A DNA stretch of 64,000 bases from Inia geoffrensis (Eukaryota; Chordata; Mammalia; Artiodactyla; Iniidae). The stretch covers positions 21,936,055 through 22,000,054 of the forward strand of contig CM070912.1 in NCBI GenBank assembly GCA_036417435.1. The letters are read 5' to 3'. This document shows positions 10,203 through 22,049 of this stretch, one piece after another; the first letter of the stretch is position 1, and each line of letters begins with the position of its first letter. The notes below the pieces were generated by a model. The model did no database searches, was not told the DNA's origin, and saw only the letters and a program-made list of their open reading frames with translations. The position numbers were made by a program, and so were the translations under genes.

Positions 10203-11254
10203 AAAAAGTTACTAATGACCCAGGAAGCAGAAATGAGGTAAATAAGGTATTTGAGTGGTGTGTGTGAGTGGGACTGCAACACACAAGTCCATTTTGCTCT
10301 CGCTAATTAATTAGCAAAATATGTAGAAGATGAGGTAGTGAAAAAACTTTCTTAGATATGGGGGTTATTTTTTTGCCCCTGGAGCGGATAGTGGAAGGGG
10401 TTTGTTTTGGGTGGTTATTCAACTGCATTTGTATTTTGCCATAGAAAACAAAGCAATGTAAAAGAAAGGGTTTTTTTTTTTTTTTTATTAAAGAAAATAC
10501 TTGAATTGTCTTATACAACTAAATTAAGTATTTAAACAATATGAAAAGAGTACCAGAGTCAGGACACGGTATTTATTTTACTGACCTGCCCCAAGAGATA
10601 ATAAATAGAGATTGATTTAATGGTGACCAAACACACTGAGAGTATCGACTAAAATGCGCCATAAGATGGCCAGTTGGGGATAACCACATCTAAAATAAGA
10701 TCAAATCCTTGAGTCCGTTCCTTTTAGCAGAAATAATTAAAACCATCTTGGCAGAACCAAGTCTCTGCAAAACATACCAAATGTATGGATGGCTTCAAGA
10801 GAACGGAGAACCCACAAGCTTGAAGAAGCCTCCAGAGAGTTCTCTTCAGGACCGACAGGGTACTTGCATCATCCTGGTCCTCTGTATAAGTGTCAATATT
10901 AGAGCACTGTGAGTTTAGTAGTAAAGGGTCTTGAGTCCAGAGAAATCCTAAGGAGGTCAGCAAGACTGGCATATTGTACAGTCAAATACCTACCAGTAAA
11001 ACAACCACACTTACTTATAAAGGCTGATGATCTATGCAAGCTTCTGCTTTCAGGAAAAATTCCCCTGGAAGACAGGTGACTGGGCCTTTCACATCTCCAG
11101 GAAATACAGTTTCATAATTTGCCTTTAGAACCTGGCCCCAAATTTAATCATGATAATTCATGTGTAAAGCACTGTGTCAGGTCTCTGGACTATGAGAAAG
11201 CCACATTCCTTGAGTTCAAGAGTTTATGATCTAGTTATAGAGAAGTGTTTAATA

Positions 11255-11455
11255 ACAACAGCAGCTAACACTTGGAGGCTTACTATGTACCAAGAACTTT
11301 CCACACTTTATCTCATTTAAACCAACGATAACCCTATAAGGTAGGTACTATCAGGCCCGGTCTACAGATGAGAAAACCAAGGTGCACAGAGGTTAAGTGA
11401 TTTATTAAGTGCTTTATTGTGGAACTGAGACTTGAATCCAGGCAGTCGATTCCCC
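11255..11455 (+). mobile_element. MIR-type SINE remnant
   Basis: AACACTTGGAGGCTTACTATGTACC, 'TATCTCATTTAAACC', TAAGGTAGGTACTATCA and AGATGAGAAAACCAAGG show the MIR pattern, in antisense. Confidence 0.6.
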
Positions 11456-11934
11456 TCTAGTAAGTTCTGTTACAGAGGTACAAGCAAAAGAGAAACAAAG
11501 CACAAAAAATTAGATTATTTCAAATAGAGGAGGGATTAAAGAAACTGCAAGGGGGAGGTCTCGTACAGGCACAGCTAAGACAGAGAGCAAGGTGTAGTCA
11601 AAGAATGGAGAATAGGCTGGTTTATCAGTAAAAAGCGAAAAGGGAGAATGATGGGAGATAAGGCTGAGGGGACAGCTTGAAGTCAGCTCATTAAGGGTTT
11701 TCAGTATTACGCTAAAGAAGTTTGGATTTCATTCTGTAGACTGCTGGCGTGACAGGAACTCGAATAACGAAGTGGAAAGTCTCTTTTGTGTTAAGATTAT
11801 TTTGGCAGACATGATCTGGAGGAATTGACGTAGGTGGAGATTAGTTGAAGAAAGATTCGTTTACGTGCCTATAGAATTTGAACAACTGTCCTAGGCCAAA
11901 AACTCTCCAAGGCCTATTTGTCAAAGACATTCTT

Positions 11935-12075
11935 TTCTACATCGAGTGTCCTGAGACCTACTTATGTGACTCCGGGAAAGTCAATAAGCCTTCGAGTCCT
12001 TGATTTCTTCATCTGGAAAATGGAAACACTGAACATGCTTTTAGATTTCATCCAGCTCTGAAATTTTACAAGTCT
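11935..12075 (+). mobile_element. MIR core remnant
   Basis: GTGACTCCGGGAAAGTCAATAAGCCT then CTTCATCTGGAAAATGG is the MIR core. It is short and decayed. Confidence 0.5.
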
Positions 12076-12647
12076 CATGAAGAATTTCTTCTTGAAATTT
12101 AATCTTGGGTGGTCTTAGTCTTCGGAGCTGGGGCTTCTTTGTAGAAACCTTAAATGTGCTTCAAAATATCATCCCAGCATTTTTTTTTTTTTTTTCCTGC
12201 TGGGAAAAGAACCAAAATTCTAAAAAAATAATACAGCATTATGCTTTCTATCTTTAATACAATTTATAAATAACTACTTTTATTTTGTTGCTGGGTAACT
12301 GTGACCCAGAAGAGTTGACTTTGCATAAAAGGAACCCACAGTCCACTAGTCTTGGTGTTTTTCCTATAATCTTCTCATACTGTGGTTAGAAGGGAGTTGA
12401 TGGAAGAGTAACTCAAAATATATTTTTTCACCCATGTTACTGTTTTTAAAGACAGTCTGTTGCCTTTTCCTACAGTATTACCAAAGAGAAGAAAAGTGTT
12501 TCCTTCCCCTCTCTTAGAAGTTCAGTATTTAGTCAACCATTACAATTTCCAGTGGATCTATTCATTCATGTTTACAGCAAAGAACTCTTCAAATACCTCT
12601 AATCTGTGTTATAAATCAGGGTAAGATTTGAATGGTGGAAAGGTAGG

Positions 12648-12758
12648 GTGACCAACTCATCCCTGTTTGCCTGGAACTTTCTCAGTTATAGCACTGAAAG
12701 TCTCATGTCCCAGAAGAGCCCTGTCTCAGGCAAACCAGGATGGTTGGTCACCCTAAGA
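12648..12758. mobile_element. Small DNA transposon with inverted ends
   Basis: Left end TAGGGTGACCAAC is the exact reverse complement of right end GTTGGTCACCCTA, and the interior is also partly palindromic (CCCTGTTTGCCTGG against CAGGCAAACCAGG). This is a non-autonomous DNA transposon of about 110 bp; I do not name the family. Confidence 0.7.
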
Positions 12759-12759
12759 A

Positions 12760-13470
12760 GATGACGTTAAGGTCCAGAAGCCAAGAACACCCAAATCCTA
12801 CCTTGTCTTAAACCCCCAACTCTGCATGAGGCTCCTGCAGAGGCCATATAAAGGAGAAACAGCAGCAACGGGTAAATATAGTGTTTCATTTGATTACTAG
12901 TTATTATGAGGCTAGGTCACTCCTGATACTCCTAGAGAGAGTTACAGTAAAGCTGTGATGGAGCACATGGATAAATCTAGAGGCCAAAGGGTTCTCTACT
13001 GCTCCTTCAACCCAAATTTTAAAATCTTACAAGCTAAGAGGACTTTGGCCTGAAATAAAGTAAAAACAGAAGAGTGAAGCAAAGGTGAAAGGGCTTAGGT
13101 CGATGTGCAAGGAGAAAAGGAAAGAAAAATGAGAGCCTTGGCTCAGTATCTCTCTCCTGGCCCATGGAAACATGATGTAGAAGAGAGTGCCACATGTGTG
13201 TGGTCTTTTATTACCGAGTGCCTCTTCTTATTGGTAAACATCGCCTAATCCATGTTCTGGAACATTAATAGCATCTCCTCCCGAAGGGGGAGCTAGGAGT
13301 GAGAGTGGAAGAAGAGAGGGGAGACGTTCCCCTGGCACAGTGCTAACAGCAAAACTAAACCAAGAGGCATGGAAGTGTCACGGTGTGAATATGTGAAACC
13401 TCTATAAGAAATTCATTTCTGAAATAAATTTTTAAATTCAAAGCTTATTTCAAAGTAATAGAAGCCTTTT
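12760..13470. other. Unique sequence, nothing recognised
   Basis: About 700 bases without a repeat or coding exon that I can identify, between the small transposon and the inferred MOSMO 3' end. Confidence 0.5.
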
Positions 13471-13489
13471 TAGTTTCTTTAGTAGACAA

Positions 13490-13495
13490 TTTATT
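13490..13495 (-). promoter_or_regulatory. MOSMO: Candidate distal poly(A) signal of MOSMO
   Basis: TTTATT on the plus strand gives a canonical AATAAA on the minus strand, about 3.76 kb downstream of the MOSMO stop codon. Repeat-free sequence lies upstream of it in the transcript. A cleavage site would fall 10-30 nt further left. It is chosen as the distal signal because repeat-bearing intergenic sequence resumes beyond it. Confidence 0.45.
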
Positions 13496-15075
13496 TTGAT
13501 AAACTTGCTCAATAACAAAAATACAAGTGAAGAAAATTATGTTCATTTTATACAGTTTGTATTAACAATTTGTTTTGAAACTATTAATCGAAAAATGTTA
13601 TAACCAATTAGAAAACAATTCTTAATAAAGTTGGGGTAATATACAGGCCTTGATGACAAACTTTAAAATCTCTTGAGGTGATATAACTAATAAGTCCTAT
13701 GTAGGGAATCCAACCTACACAGGTCACTTTTTTCCTTCATATATTTTTATCCTTCAAAAATTAGTTCTGAAAGACAGCTTACTGTTTTGAACTGTGAATG
13801 TAAATTTAATATTTTAAAGAAGATCAAACTGGGTTTGATAAAACAGTTACTACAATCAGAGTAACTGTGGCCAGTAGTCTTTTAATAAAGACAAAATAAA
13901 TGCAACATGTTCCTTCCATGAAGCCCACGATGCAAAATAATAGCGAAGAGTGGTATATTCAAAGTTAGTTTCCAATACTTTTTCAGGGCCTTTCCTCTAA
14001 ATCAATAGGTTGTATGTCACCAGGACTGTTCGCTGTTTTACTTAAGAGATTAAACAGTGAATTCACAGAACATCAAGTGGGGATATCAAAGGTTTAGGCA
14101 AAAGGGTAAAAACCAATGAAGTGTTTTGGTCATCTAGAACATTAAAAAGAGAAGAAAAAAAAAAAAAAAGAGCCGTGCTTCAAAAACAAAACAAATGAAA
14201 CGGAAAATAGGCTTATAAGAAGTAGAAGGGTCAGAAAAATTACATCCACACATTAACAACACAGAACATGGATTACCTTTGGAAAGAATCATACTGAAAT
14301 GTTTGCTTTTAATGAAGTGAAGATTTTTCATGTTTACAGATGCTTAGGCATGTTCAGTAGGAGCTTCCAAAACTTTCAAACTAATTGTCTTGTGCAAATA
14401 AAACCTATAAATATATTTCAGCAGATTTTACAGTGATATTCTTAGGTATGAGAAGAATGCACACACTCCAAAAACAATGTAACAGACAAAAATTTGACAA
14501 ATGATTGCACCATTAAACAGTGTTTTATATACAGTTTACAAGATATGATTTCCTGCTATAAATTAATACTGTACTATATAGTACTTACTATAGTGACCTT
14601 TTTAAAAGCAACTGCTGACAGTTGTCTATCTTTTCACTTACAGGATTTATAGAATTTTATATGAATGAGTCCATTTCAATGTTTGGTCTGGAAGAGTACA
14701 AAGATTTGACTTCACATACTACTTGATGGGATGGTTTTAATCCTGGGTTAGAGTGCTGACTGGTTAGAGGGAGCTTTCCCCTATCAGCCCTTGGTGCACT
14801 GGACCTCCAAGACAATGATGAAATTAAAGACAATTTAATGGTTTGTGTAATAGATACAAATAAAACCTTAAATTCTGCAATCTTATATGCAATACCACTG
14901 TAAGTGAAAGACGTAAACAGTGGGGAAATTCTTAGCAGCTGAGAAACTTTCTCTCCCCATGCTCATGATCCAGTTAAAAATAGTTTGAGAAACTATTTAC
15001 AATAAAATTCATCTTTTGGAAGAGAAAAGCTCTTGGTCATATCATAAGTTAATTTGAACCATACTCTGCTAACCC

Positions 15076-15081
15076 TTTATT
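15076..15081 (-). promoter_or_regulatory. MOSMO: Second candidate internal poly(A) signal in MOSMO 3' UTR
   Basis: Minus-strand AATAAA about 2.2 kb after the stop codon. It is listed as a possible alternative polyadenylation signal and rests on the hexamer alone. Confidence 0.25.
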
Positions 15082-16071
15082 TCAGTGGTATAATGGTGAC
15101 AACCAAAGCTTTCCTTCAAAGTGATCCATTTGACTGAGGTCCAATCAAATCGCAATGGGAACTGCCATCCCAAGTGTCCATAGCACATGTCCAGTGGTAT
15201 TCTTAGAACTGACTAGACATCGTAATACTTGGGGAAAATTAGTCTCCCTCAGGCATTTCCTAGAGGTTTCTTTGGACTCTGGGAAGGAAATGTGTGACAT
15301 GCCCCCAGCACACTCAAGGAACTCACCCCAGTGGTGGTCTACCTCTTACCTGACTCCTGAGTGAGCTGAAACACCGGGGTTTTCTTCCACAATAAAATAC
15401 TGCTGAATTAACAGTAAGGTATATGAATGTCAAACAAGCCAGTGTGAAACACATCAGGCTCCTCCATTTCATACCTTGAATATCTGAGGAGGCAGCCCCA
15501 TCTCTGAAGTAATCATTAAAACAAACAAACAAACAAACAGTGCATTCATTTCAGTTTGTGTGAAACAAGGTATCCTAACTCTTCTGATAGGGACATTTCG
15601 GTTGCCGTTGCCATGAAACACTCCATTGCCATGAAAAACCCTCCTGCCCCACATTTCAAACAGGAGATTATCTATTGTGTTCACCTGGAAAAACAACTAA
15701 GCATTGACATAAAGACATGGAGATGTGGAGAAGAGAAACACTATATTTTAAAACTATCTGTGGGCTCAAGGGTTAGCTGCAATGCTTCTTTCTGGAAGAA
15801 ATGTAAAGCTGTGGGTCTAGTACAGCCCTTTAAAGTAAATGCAAAAATGTTAGCTTTTAGCAAACAAAGGCATATAGCATTTAAAGAAAATACTGTATTG
15901 CTCAGGTTTTTGGTAAAGGAGATTATTAATAATGCTTAGATGAAAAGAAACATAAATTTAATTTTTATGGCAGAGTGAAGTTAGTGTTATAAATAGCCAA
16001 AATATTGTAAATTGATATTACTAGTGAATTTTGTATTTGTGTAAAGTTGTGTGCTTAAACATATAAAATGC

Positions 16072-16077
16072 TTTATT
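16072..16077 (-). promoter_or_regulatory. MOSMO: Candidate proximal poly(A) signal in MOSMO 3' UTR
   Basis: Minus-strand AATAAA within TTAATAAAGCA, about 1.18 kb after the stop codon. Another AATAAA lies at 15076-15081. Either could produce a shorter 3' UTR isoform. Hexamers are frequent in A/T-rich DNA, so use is unproven. Confidence 0.3.
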
Positions 16078-16453
16078 AATGTAACAGAACGAGCCAGTAG
16101 AAAAAGAGAACCTCTGTACAACAGACAACAGTTGCCAAGAATTGAAATAGTGTCAGATTCCCCAAATTATAAGGTTTGACATGATCTTACCTTCTACTAT
16201 CATAAACAAATAAATTAACCCTACAAAGAATTTTAGCTTAACTTAAAATTGCACCTAGAAAGGTATGGGATTATTTGTACCTATTACAAAAACCTGTTAA
16301 AATCAAGGGCTGCTACAAAGAATGAGGTAAACTGAAGACTCTCTCCACTATGCAGCCTTCAGATAAATGGCTTTTTTTCTATTGAGTTCTAGGTTTGCAC
16401 ACCACAGTGTTTTGCTAGCAAAGCATTCAGAGTTCTCTTCCAGGAACTGTTTG

Positions 16454-16565
16454 CATGTGTGTGTATATAAATTTACACACACACATACACACACACACAC
16501 ATATATACACACTGTATACTGCATCAGCAAAATATATATATTATATATATATTTATATAAATATA
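16454..16565. repeat. Alternating TG/CA and AT tract in MOSMO 3' UTR
   Basis: GTGTGTGTATATAA-type sequence is followed by AC runs, then ATATATATTATATATAT. These are nearly all alternating purine-pyrimidine bases. It falls within the inferred 3' UTR. Confidence 0.9.
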
Positions 16566-17195
16566 AGGAAAATTTCCCCCACCCAACCCCCCACCCCCCA
16601 ACGACATGTTTCTTAGTGTTTGATTTTTTTTTTTTTTTTTGTACACAGAGAATAGGGAATTTCAGAATTTTTACATACATTTTAGCAAACGAGTTTTGAT
16701 CTATTGGCTTCTTGGTGCGGTAATGCAATGGCAATCCATTCTGGCGCCAAAGGCTCATACCATTACAAGGAAGCTGTGAACTCTAATTTCTTAGGAGGTG
16801 AGGCCAGCCCCACATGAACTTCTCTTGCATCCCTCTGGTCCGCCATGATTCATAAATACTTAGACTTATTTTTTCCTCCCTCAAATGAATCATTAGACGT
16901 TAAAAATGGAACAACAGAGTCACAAAGGGCCACATGCTTTTCAGTATAAAGCATTCTCCTTCACTAGGTTGCTATCACAGTGCAGACCTGACTGCCTGAA
17001 TATGCTCAGGAGATTTAGTCAATATTGTCTGTATTTGGTTATGGAAAAGGCTCTCCTTATTTTTTGTTTTTAAATCCAAAGTGCATAGTGAGAACAAATC
17101 AAAGCATTTTTTTTTCTTTTCAGCATCAGTTTCATCTAAGCATCTTCCTATGCGAGGACTACTCAGATGCCTTGCCTTTGTCCTCCCCACCCTCC

Positions 17196-17231
17196 AAAAA
17201 TAAAAAAATAAAATAAAATAAAAAATAATAA
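17196..17231. repeat. (AAATA)n low-complexity tract
   Basis: A short AAAATA-rich run just outside the MOSMO stop codon, on the 3' UTR side. Confidence 0.85.
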
Positions 17232-17254
17232 GAGTCAAGCAATTCAGACATTCA

Positions 17255-17439
17255 TCAGCCTGGTAAACAAACTTTGCCGGCAAATAGAAGTCCTACTATT
17301 GTAAAGAAAATTGATAAGACAAAAAGTACATATGATGACCCAACTACTGTGTTGTTGGGTAATTTATATGGTTGACCTCCGACTTCATTGATGTAAAATC
17401 CTATTGGAAATATTAGGGCAGCCATACAGAAAAGGATCA
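17255..17439 (-). CDS. MOSMO: MOSMO exon 3 coding part (C-terminus and stop)
   Basis: Terminal coding exon of MOSMO. The minus-strand acceptor is a T-rich tract ending TTTTACAG (AG at plus 17440-17441). The exon opens with TG, which joins the A at the end of exon 2 to give Met107. It encodes residues 107-167, starting MILFCMAALIFPIGFYI (third membrane segment). A loop follows with sequon N135-N136-T137, then a fourth hydrophobic segment (about 142-162) and the tail KVCLPG before TGA. Exons 2 and 3 total 398 nt. The 167-residue protein therefore needs 106 coding nt from exon 1, which agrees with the phase-1 acceptor of exon 2. The reading frame is intact and there are no signs of pseudogenisation. 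Confidence 0.95.
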
Positions 17440-17694
17440 CTGTAAAACAAACCAGAACACAACATTAGTAACATGGTTCGGTGATCAAGAAAACAATGAA
17501 AATTTGGCACAAAGGAAGTTTATAAGAAGGGTTGTGGATTGATGACATGGTCAAACCTGTTACAATATGGATCGCTTATCAAAAGATTTGTGTATGCTAC
17601 AGATTCCCAAAGCCTAACAATTAAATACAGTAAAAGCTAGCTTAGCCTTTTACACAGTTTTGAATATCATCAGCATTAAGGAAGGCCTCCAAAC

Positions 17695-17935
17695 CTACTA
17701 AGTACTCGTATATACGATTCTTGACCATTTAAAGTAGCGACTAAGGGCTCTGGCTAGTGTCAGACAGGCGCTAAGTTCCGGCTCTACTACTTACTAATGG
17801 TGTAATCTTAGGCTTCTGAAATTCTGAAAATGGGTAAGTATATAGTACAAGGATAAACAAAACAATGTCAAGTCCTTCGCACAGTGAGTGACAGGATGAT
17901 AGTAAGTGTTGAATAAATGCTGTATATTATTATTG
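17695..17935 (+). mobile_element. MIR-type SINE remnant in MOSMO intron 2
   Basis: GGCTCTACTACTTACTAATGG, ATTCTGAAAATGGGTAAGTA and GTAAGTGTTGAATAAATGC follow the MIR head, core and tail order. Confidence 0.6.
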
Positions 17936-20034
17936 TCCTAGCATTATTTTGCCAATTCTCTGCTCTCTCAGTTGCTATTAGCTATGAGGAATTGAGAAAA
18001 GGTGCATACAAATATAAATACGATTTATCTTACTCTGATTTAAAATCAGCTAGTGGAAAGAACCACAGGCTTCTGTGATGAGGAGCAAATTGTCAGACTG
18101 GTTATCTCTCATCACGGACAACGTTCCAAAAAAAAAAAAAATCTCCCAGGTTTCTGACTACAGAGTTTAAAGTGGGGAAGAGTGGGGAAATCTTTTGAGT
18201 TTTGTACGCAAACACAATGAAATATATTATTTGCTAAAATGCTTCTAGAAAGATATCAGAAAACCCAGTGTCTGGGCAGAAGTAATTCCACAGTTGGCTG
18301 TTTTAGGAAACCGCGTGCTCCCCTGTGCCAACAAAGAAACACTCTTCTTAGGGAACACAAATTACCTATAGATAGGCTGGCGTTTCCAAGAAAATATTTT
18401 ATGCTTTTCATTATTATTATTATTATTTTATGCTTTTTGAAAGCATGTTGATCAAATGTTCATTGTCTTTCAAATTTCTTTGAAGGCAGAAACATTTCTT
18501 CAGTGTAATGTCATTCTATAGTCATTCCCAATCCAATATTAAGTGAATGAGAAAACTTTTCCCAGTTAAACCCATCCCTAGCAATACTGACAGAGTCCTG
18601 GATAAATATACCAGCTGACACTTGTCCTAAATTATTTTCGTGTTACTCAATCTACAAAATTTAATAGGAGAGTCCTGAAAAAGCCAATTAGGAATATTTC
18701 CTGGAAGGAAGCTCCAGAAATGCTGTAAAACGTAACATTTTCTTAAGTAATACACTAGTTTAAGAAACACACCAGCACTCTCGTTTGCTCTGCACCATTT
18801 AGGTGGATTATGTTATATTAAGCAGACATAGAATCTGTTTCATTTTGGGCATATGACCACACCAAATAATGTTACATAAGCAGATTTAGATTCTTTTGGA
18901 TACCTACTAAAGATCAAATGAAAAATTCAGGTATTCAGTATTAGATCTTTTGGCCTTTCTGTTGTATAGTTAGCAATAAATAATTTTATTACTGCTGCCA
19001 GTGCCCCCTGATCTGTGGTATCTGTCACCAATCTCTAACGGTTCTTATGCCTTAATATGGTTTGGTAAGTAAAATGAAACCACAATCTAAATAGCTATAG
19101 ACAATCTAATAAAAAACAATGGGAAAACATTATTGCCTTAAAAACAATTTGTTCTTTAATGTGGATTAATCTCTAACCTCAAGAAACACTAAGATAATTT
19201 AGAAGTCCTTAAAAGATATGCAGATATTACTGCTGTTCATTCTGTTAATTGATGTGCCAACTTAATTCCTATCCTTTCCTATTTTCTACTGTAAAATAAA
19301 AATCTATCTTTTATAATGGAGTAATCATTTAATGACTATATTTAAAGCAGGGTTTAATATTTTACAAGTGTTAAATATTTTCCAAATTGGTTAGGAAAAG
19401 CTTAATCAAATTTTAAGGAAGCAATGAACTCCTAATTCTATCCAATATTTGTTTTTAATCCAAGGAATCTAGTTCTCTATCCTGGGGAGATTTAATGTTG
19501 GTGGGTGAGGTTTTTTTGTTTTTGTTTTCCTGTTTTTTTGTGGGGTTTTTTTTTTTTAGCTATTGAGACCTGTGAAGTTACTTTAGATCTTAAAATACTG
19601 TTAATGCTGAAAATACATATCAACTTTTGACAATTAAGTTCTGGGTCCTAAATAAGTCTGTAAAGACATAACTTCATATCCTGTATAGCATAGAGTTCTT
19701 GGTGGTGAAAGTCAATCAGGTGTACTGGTAGACAAGTAAATTAGGGCGGCACAAGCAAGGACAAGAGTCAGACTTGAAGAAAAAGGCACAGCTTTGTCAC
19801 CTTTGCCCCCATAGGTGAGCCCCCTCATGTGTGGCTCTCCTTTGAATATTTCCACTGTGTAAATCCATCAGAAAATGTTAGCTTATATTCTTACCAAACT
19901 ATAGCTTAACTGGAATAGAAGTGCATAAAATAGAGATGAAGTACATTTTCAAAGACTGAATGGAAACACTAGGGGGAGCCCAATCCCTCTTATGACTACC
20001 ACCCCGGTAAACTAGCTCTGGGAACGTAGCTCTA

Positions 20035-20345
20035 TGCTTCCTTAGATGACATCAACACCAAGATATACTGTTGAACGAAAAAACCAAGATACAGAATAGT
20101 ATAAATAGAATAAATATGTATTTATAGAACACTCACACATATACATATATGTTTCTATGCATAGAACACCACTGGTAGGAAACCCCAGAAACTGGTGAGA
20201 ATGGTTGCTTCCAGGAAAGGAGTATCAGACGACTGGGTGACAGGGCCACAGATGAGATTTACTTTTCACTTGGTGACCCTTTCATAGGCTTTGAATTATG
20301 TATCATGCGCATATTATTTTAAAAAGTTAAATTATTTAAAATGGA
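20035..20345 (+). mobile_element. Old L1 3' end
   Basis: Contains AACACCACTGGTAGG, TGGTTGCTTCCAGGAAAGG, CACTTGGTGACCCTTTCATA and TTTGAATTATGTATCATG, the pattern of L1M-type 3' ends. It lies in MOSMO intron 2. Confidence 0.6.
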
Positions 20346-21205
20346 AAATAAAGGAAAAACATTCTGCATTTCAAGGTAGCTATATATTAAATATGTACTT
20401 AAATATTTTCTCTTGAAGAGGAACGAAAAACAAGATAATCAAAGTTCTTTCCCTTTATTGGGTCATAAGAACCAATGGTTCATGTGAGCACCTTAATGCT
20501 TTTCTCTGACTCATTATTTTGCTAAATAATATTTCAGATTTTTGGTATTCAGAGCACATGCACTGCCAAATTTCAACTAAATCCAGAAACTAAATCCTTC
20601 TTCTTTGATTTTATTTTACTCCTAAAGAGTGAATTCTAAAGAGTGGATATGTAACTGTATCTGTGAGTAAAGGTTCTCTTTAAATTCCCCATCACTACCC
20701 TTTCATTTAGTAGCTCTGTCTCTATAACTGCCTCTAGACCCTACTATTTAGAAAAGAACTGTCTCAGGAGGTCTGTTTTACCTCAAAAAAGATTAACTTG
20801 TTTCACATTTCTTAACAAGGATGGAGAAGCCTTTTTATGTCAACTGCAACTTGATCTAAATTTTAAAATTAAGGGAGAAATAGATACAAAAATAAAACAA
20901 CAGATCCAGAAACATATACATTCTCTAAAGAGAGTTTCACAGAGAGGGAGAAACAGAGACTCATGAACTAATATCCCTATCCTATGATCTTTAAGAATAA
21001 ATTGAGTTTTAACATTAATAGGGATACATGGGATTATGCCTTAGCCCTGTAATACAAGTTCTACACGACAATATCGGGTGAAAGTAAGCTGCGTTATAAT
21101 ATTCATTTTTTAAAAACTTAAGAAAACCTGAGATGATTATAAGACACTGAATTAGAAATTAAATCCCATAGTATTTGGCACAGGGATAGTTATCCTGTTC
21201 TTTAG

Positions 21206-21410
21206 AGCAGGGTTTCTCAACGGGGCCCTATTGCCATTTGGGGCCAGATTCGTCTTGGTTGTGGAGGGTTGTTCTGTGCATTTGTACACGGTTCGGCAGC
21301 GTCCCTGGACTCTACTCACTACGTGCCAGGAGCATCCCCTTAGTTGGGACAATCAAAAAATGTTTCCAGACTTTGACAAATGTTCCCTGGGGGACAAACC
21401 TGCTTTAGAA
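21206..21410 (+). mobile_element. MER20-type hAT transposon remnant
   Basis: CAGGGTTTCTCAACGGGGCC, then TTGCCATTTGGGGCCAGATTC, GTTGTGGAGGGTTGTTCTGT, AGCATCCCCTTAGTTGGGAC and AATGTTTCCAGACTTTGACA. It is a better-preserved copy than the one at 372-580 and lies in MOSMO intron 2. Confidence 0.7.
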
Positions 21411-22049
21411 AGAAGAAAGCAGAATTACAGAAATCTTCCCTTTGAGCATTTTTGTTGCTTTTAGCTTGGGAAAAGCCTGCGTTGTGCTCTGAAATTAAAC
21501 CAGTTTTGCAAAGTACAAGAGAATGTGTAATATATAAATATTATCACACCCTTGGGCATAGCTTAAATGGCATCAGAAATGTTGAGAAACGATTATTAAA
21601 TAACCAAATGTGTTGACTTTTCAATGGTCACACCACAACTTATGGTAGAAACTCAAATCAATGATATTAAAAAGCAAATCATCACCTTACACTAATTTGT
21701 ATTTCTGTATATTTTCTTCTAGATTTATCTTTATTTGACAGAAGATACCAATACCTTTAAGAAGAGGAAGACTCAGGTTAGTGGTAGCTCTGAGTCACAG
21801 ACCTGGAACACTTAGGTCACAATGTGAGCCAAAATAAAATTCATTAAAATAGCACATTATACAAAGCAGTTAAGGTTTGGATGTCCTGGTCTTATGGTGA
21901 GAATTCTGAAGAGCTGATGGGACCGCGTAGAGTCTATCTGATGGCCGTATGCAAGTGGTGCCCTTTGATGATTAGAGAGTCCTTATTACTGAGTCTTGAT
22001 TCCAGGGTGAGTGCCTTCTAGACAAATTTAGTTAGCACAGGTTACTTAC

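Larger units (their letters stand above)
1..13400. other. Sequence downstream of MOSMO; no gene confirmed
   Basis: No open reading frame here looks like a real exon; the longest translate SINEs or L2. It holds SINEs, L2 blocks, MER20, a MaLR LTR, MIR and a palindromic transposon remnant. In human the next gene on this side of MOSMO is VWA3A, so its 5' end could lie here or just beyond. I could not identify any of its exons. Confidence 0.5.
13475..17254 (-). other. MOSMO: MOSMO 3' untranslated region (inferred extent)
   Basis: This A/T-rich stretch follows the MOSMO stop codon on the minus strand. It has no CHR SINE, L1 or L2 that I recognise, unlike the rest of the window. It contains a dinucleotide tract at 16454-16565 and an (AAAT)-type tract at 17196-17231. 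The most distal good minus-strand AATAAA lies at 13490-13495, so I place the 3' end near 13475. This implies a 3' UTR of about 3.8 kb. The extent is an inference; only the stop codon and hexamers are seen directly. Confidence 0.6.
17440..22049 (-). other. MOSMO: MOSMO intron 2
   Basis: A 4.6-kb intron bounded by the GTAAGT donor at 22044-22049 and the TTTTACAG acceptor ending at 17440. It holds a MIR remnant near 17.7-17.9 kb, an old L1 3' fragment near 20.0-20.3 kb, a MER20 copy at 21206-21410 and T-rich low-complexity sequence near 19.5 kb. No CHR SINE and no other exon were seen. Confidence 0.85.

Noticed and set aside
1..13400. Exons of VWA3A, the expected downstream neighbour
   Set aside because: No open stretch in this interval with splice sites resembled a recognisable VWA3A exon; only a candidate promoter motif is reported.
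15556..15939. A 127-codon plus-strand open frame
   Set aside because: It lies antisense within the inferred MOSMO 3' UTR, has no recognisable domain, and A/T-rich composition makes it likely to be chance.
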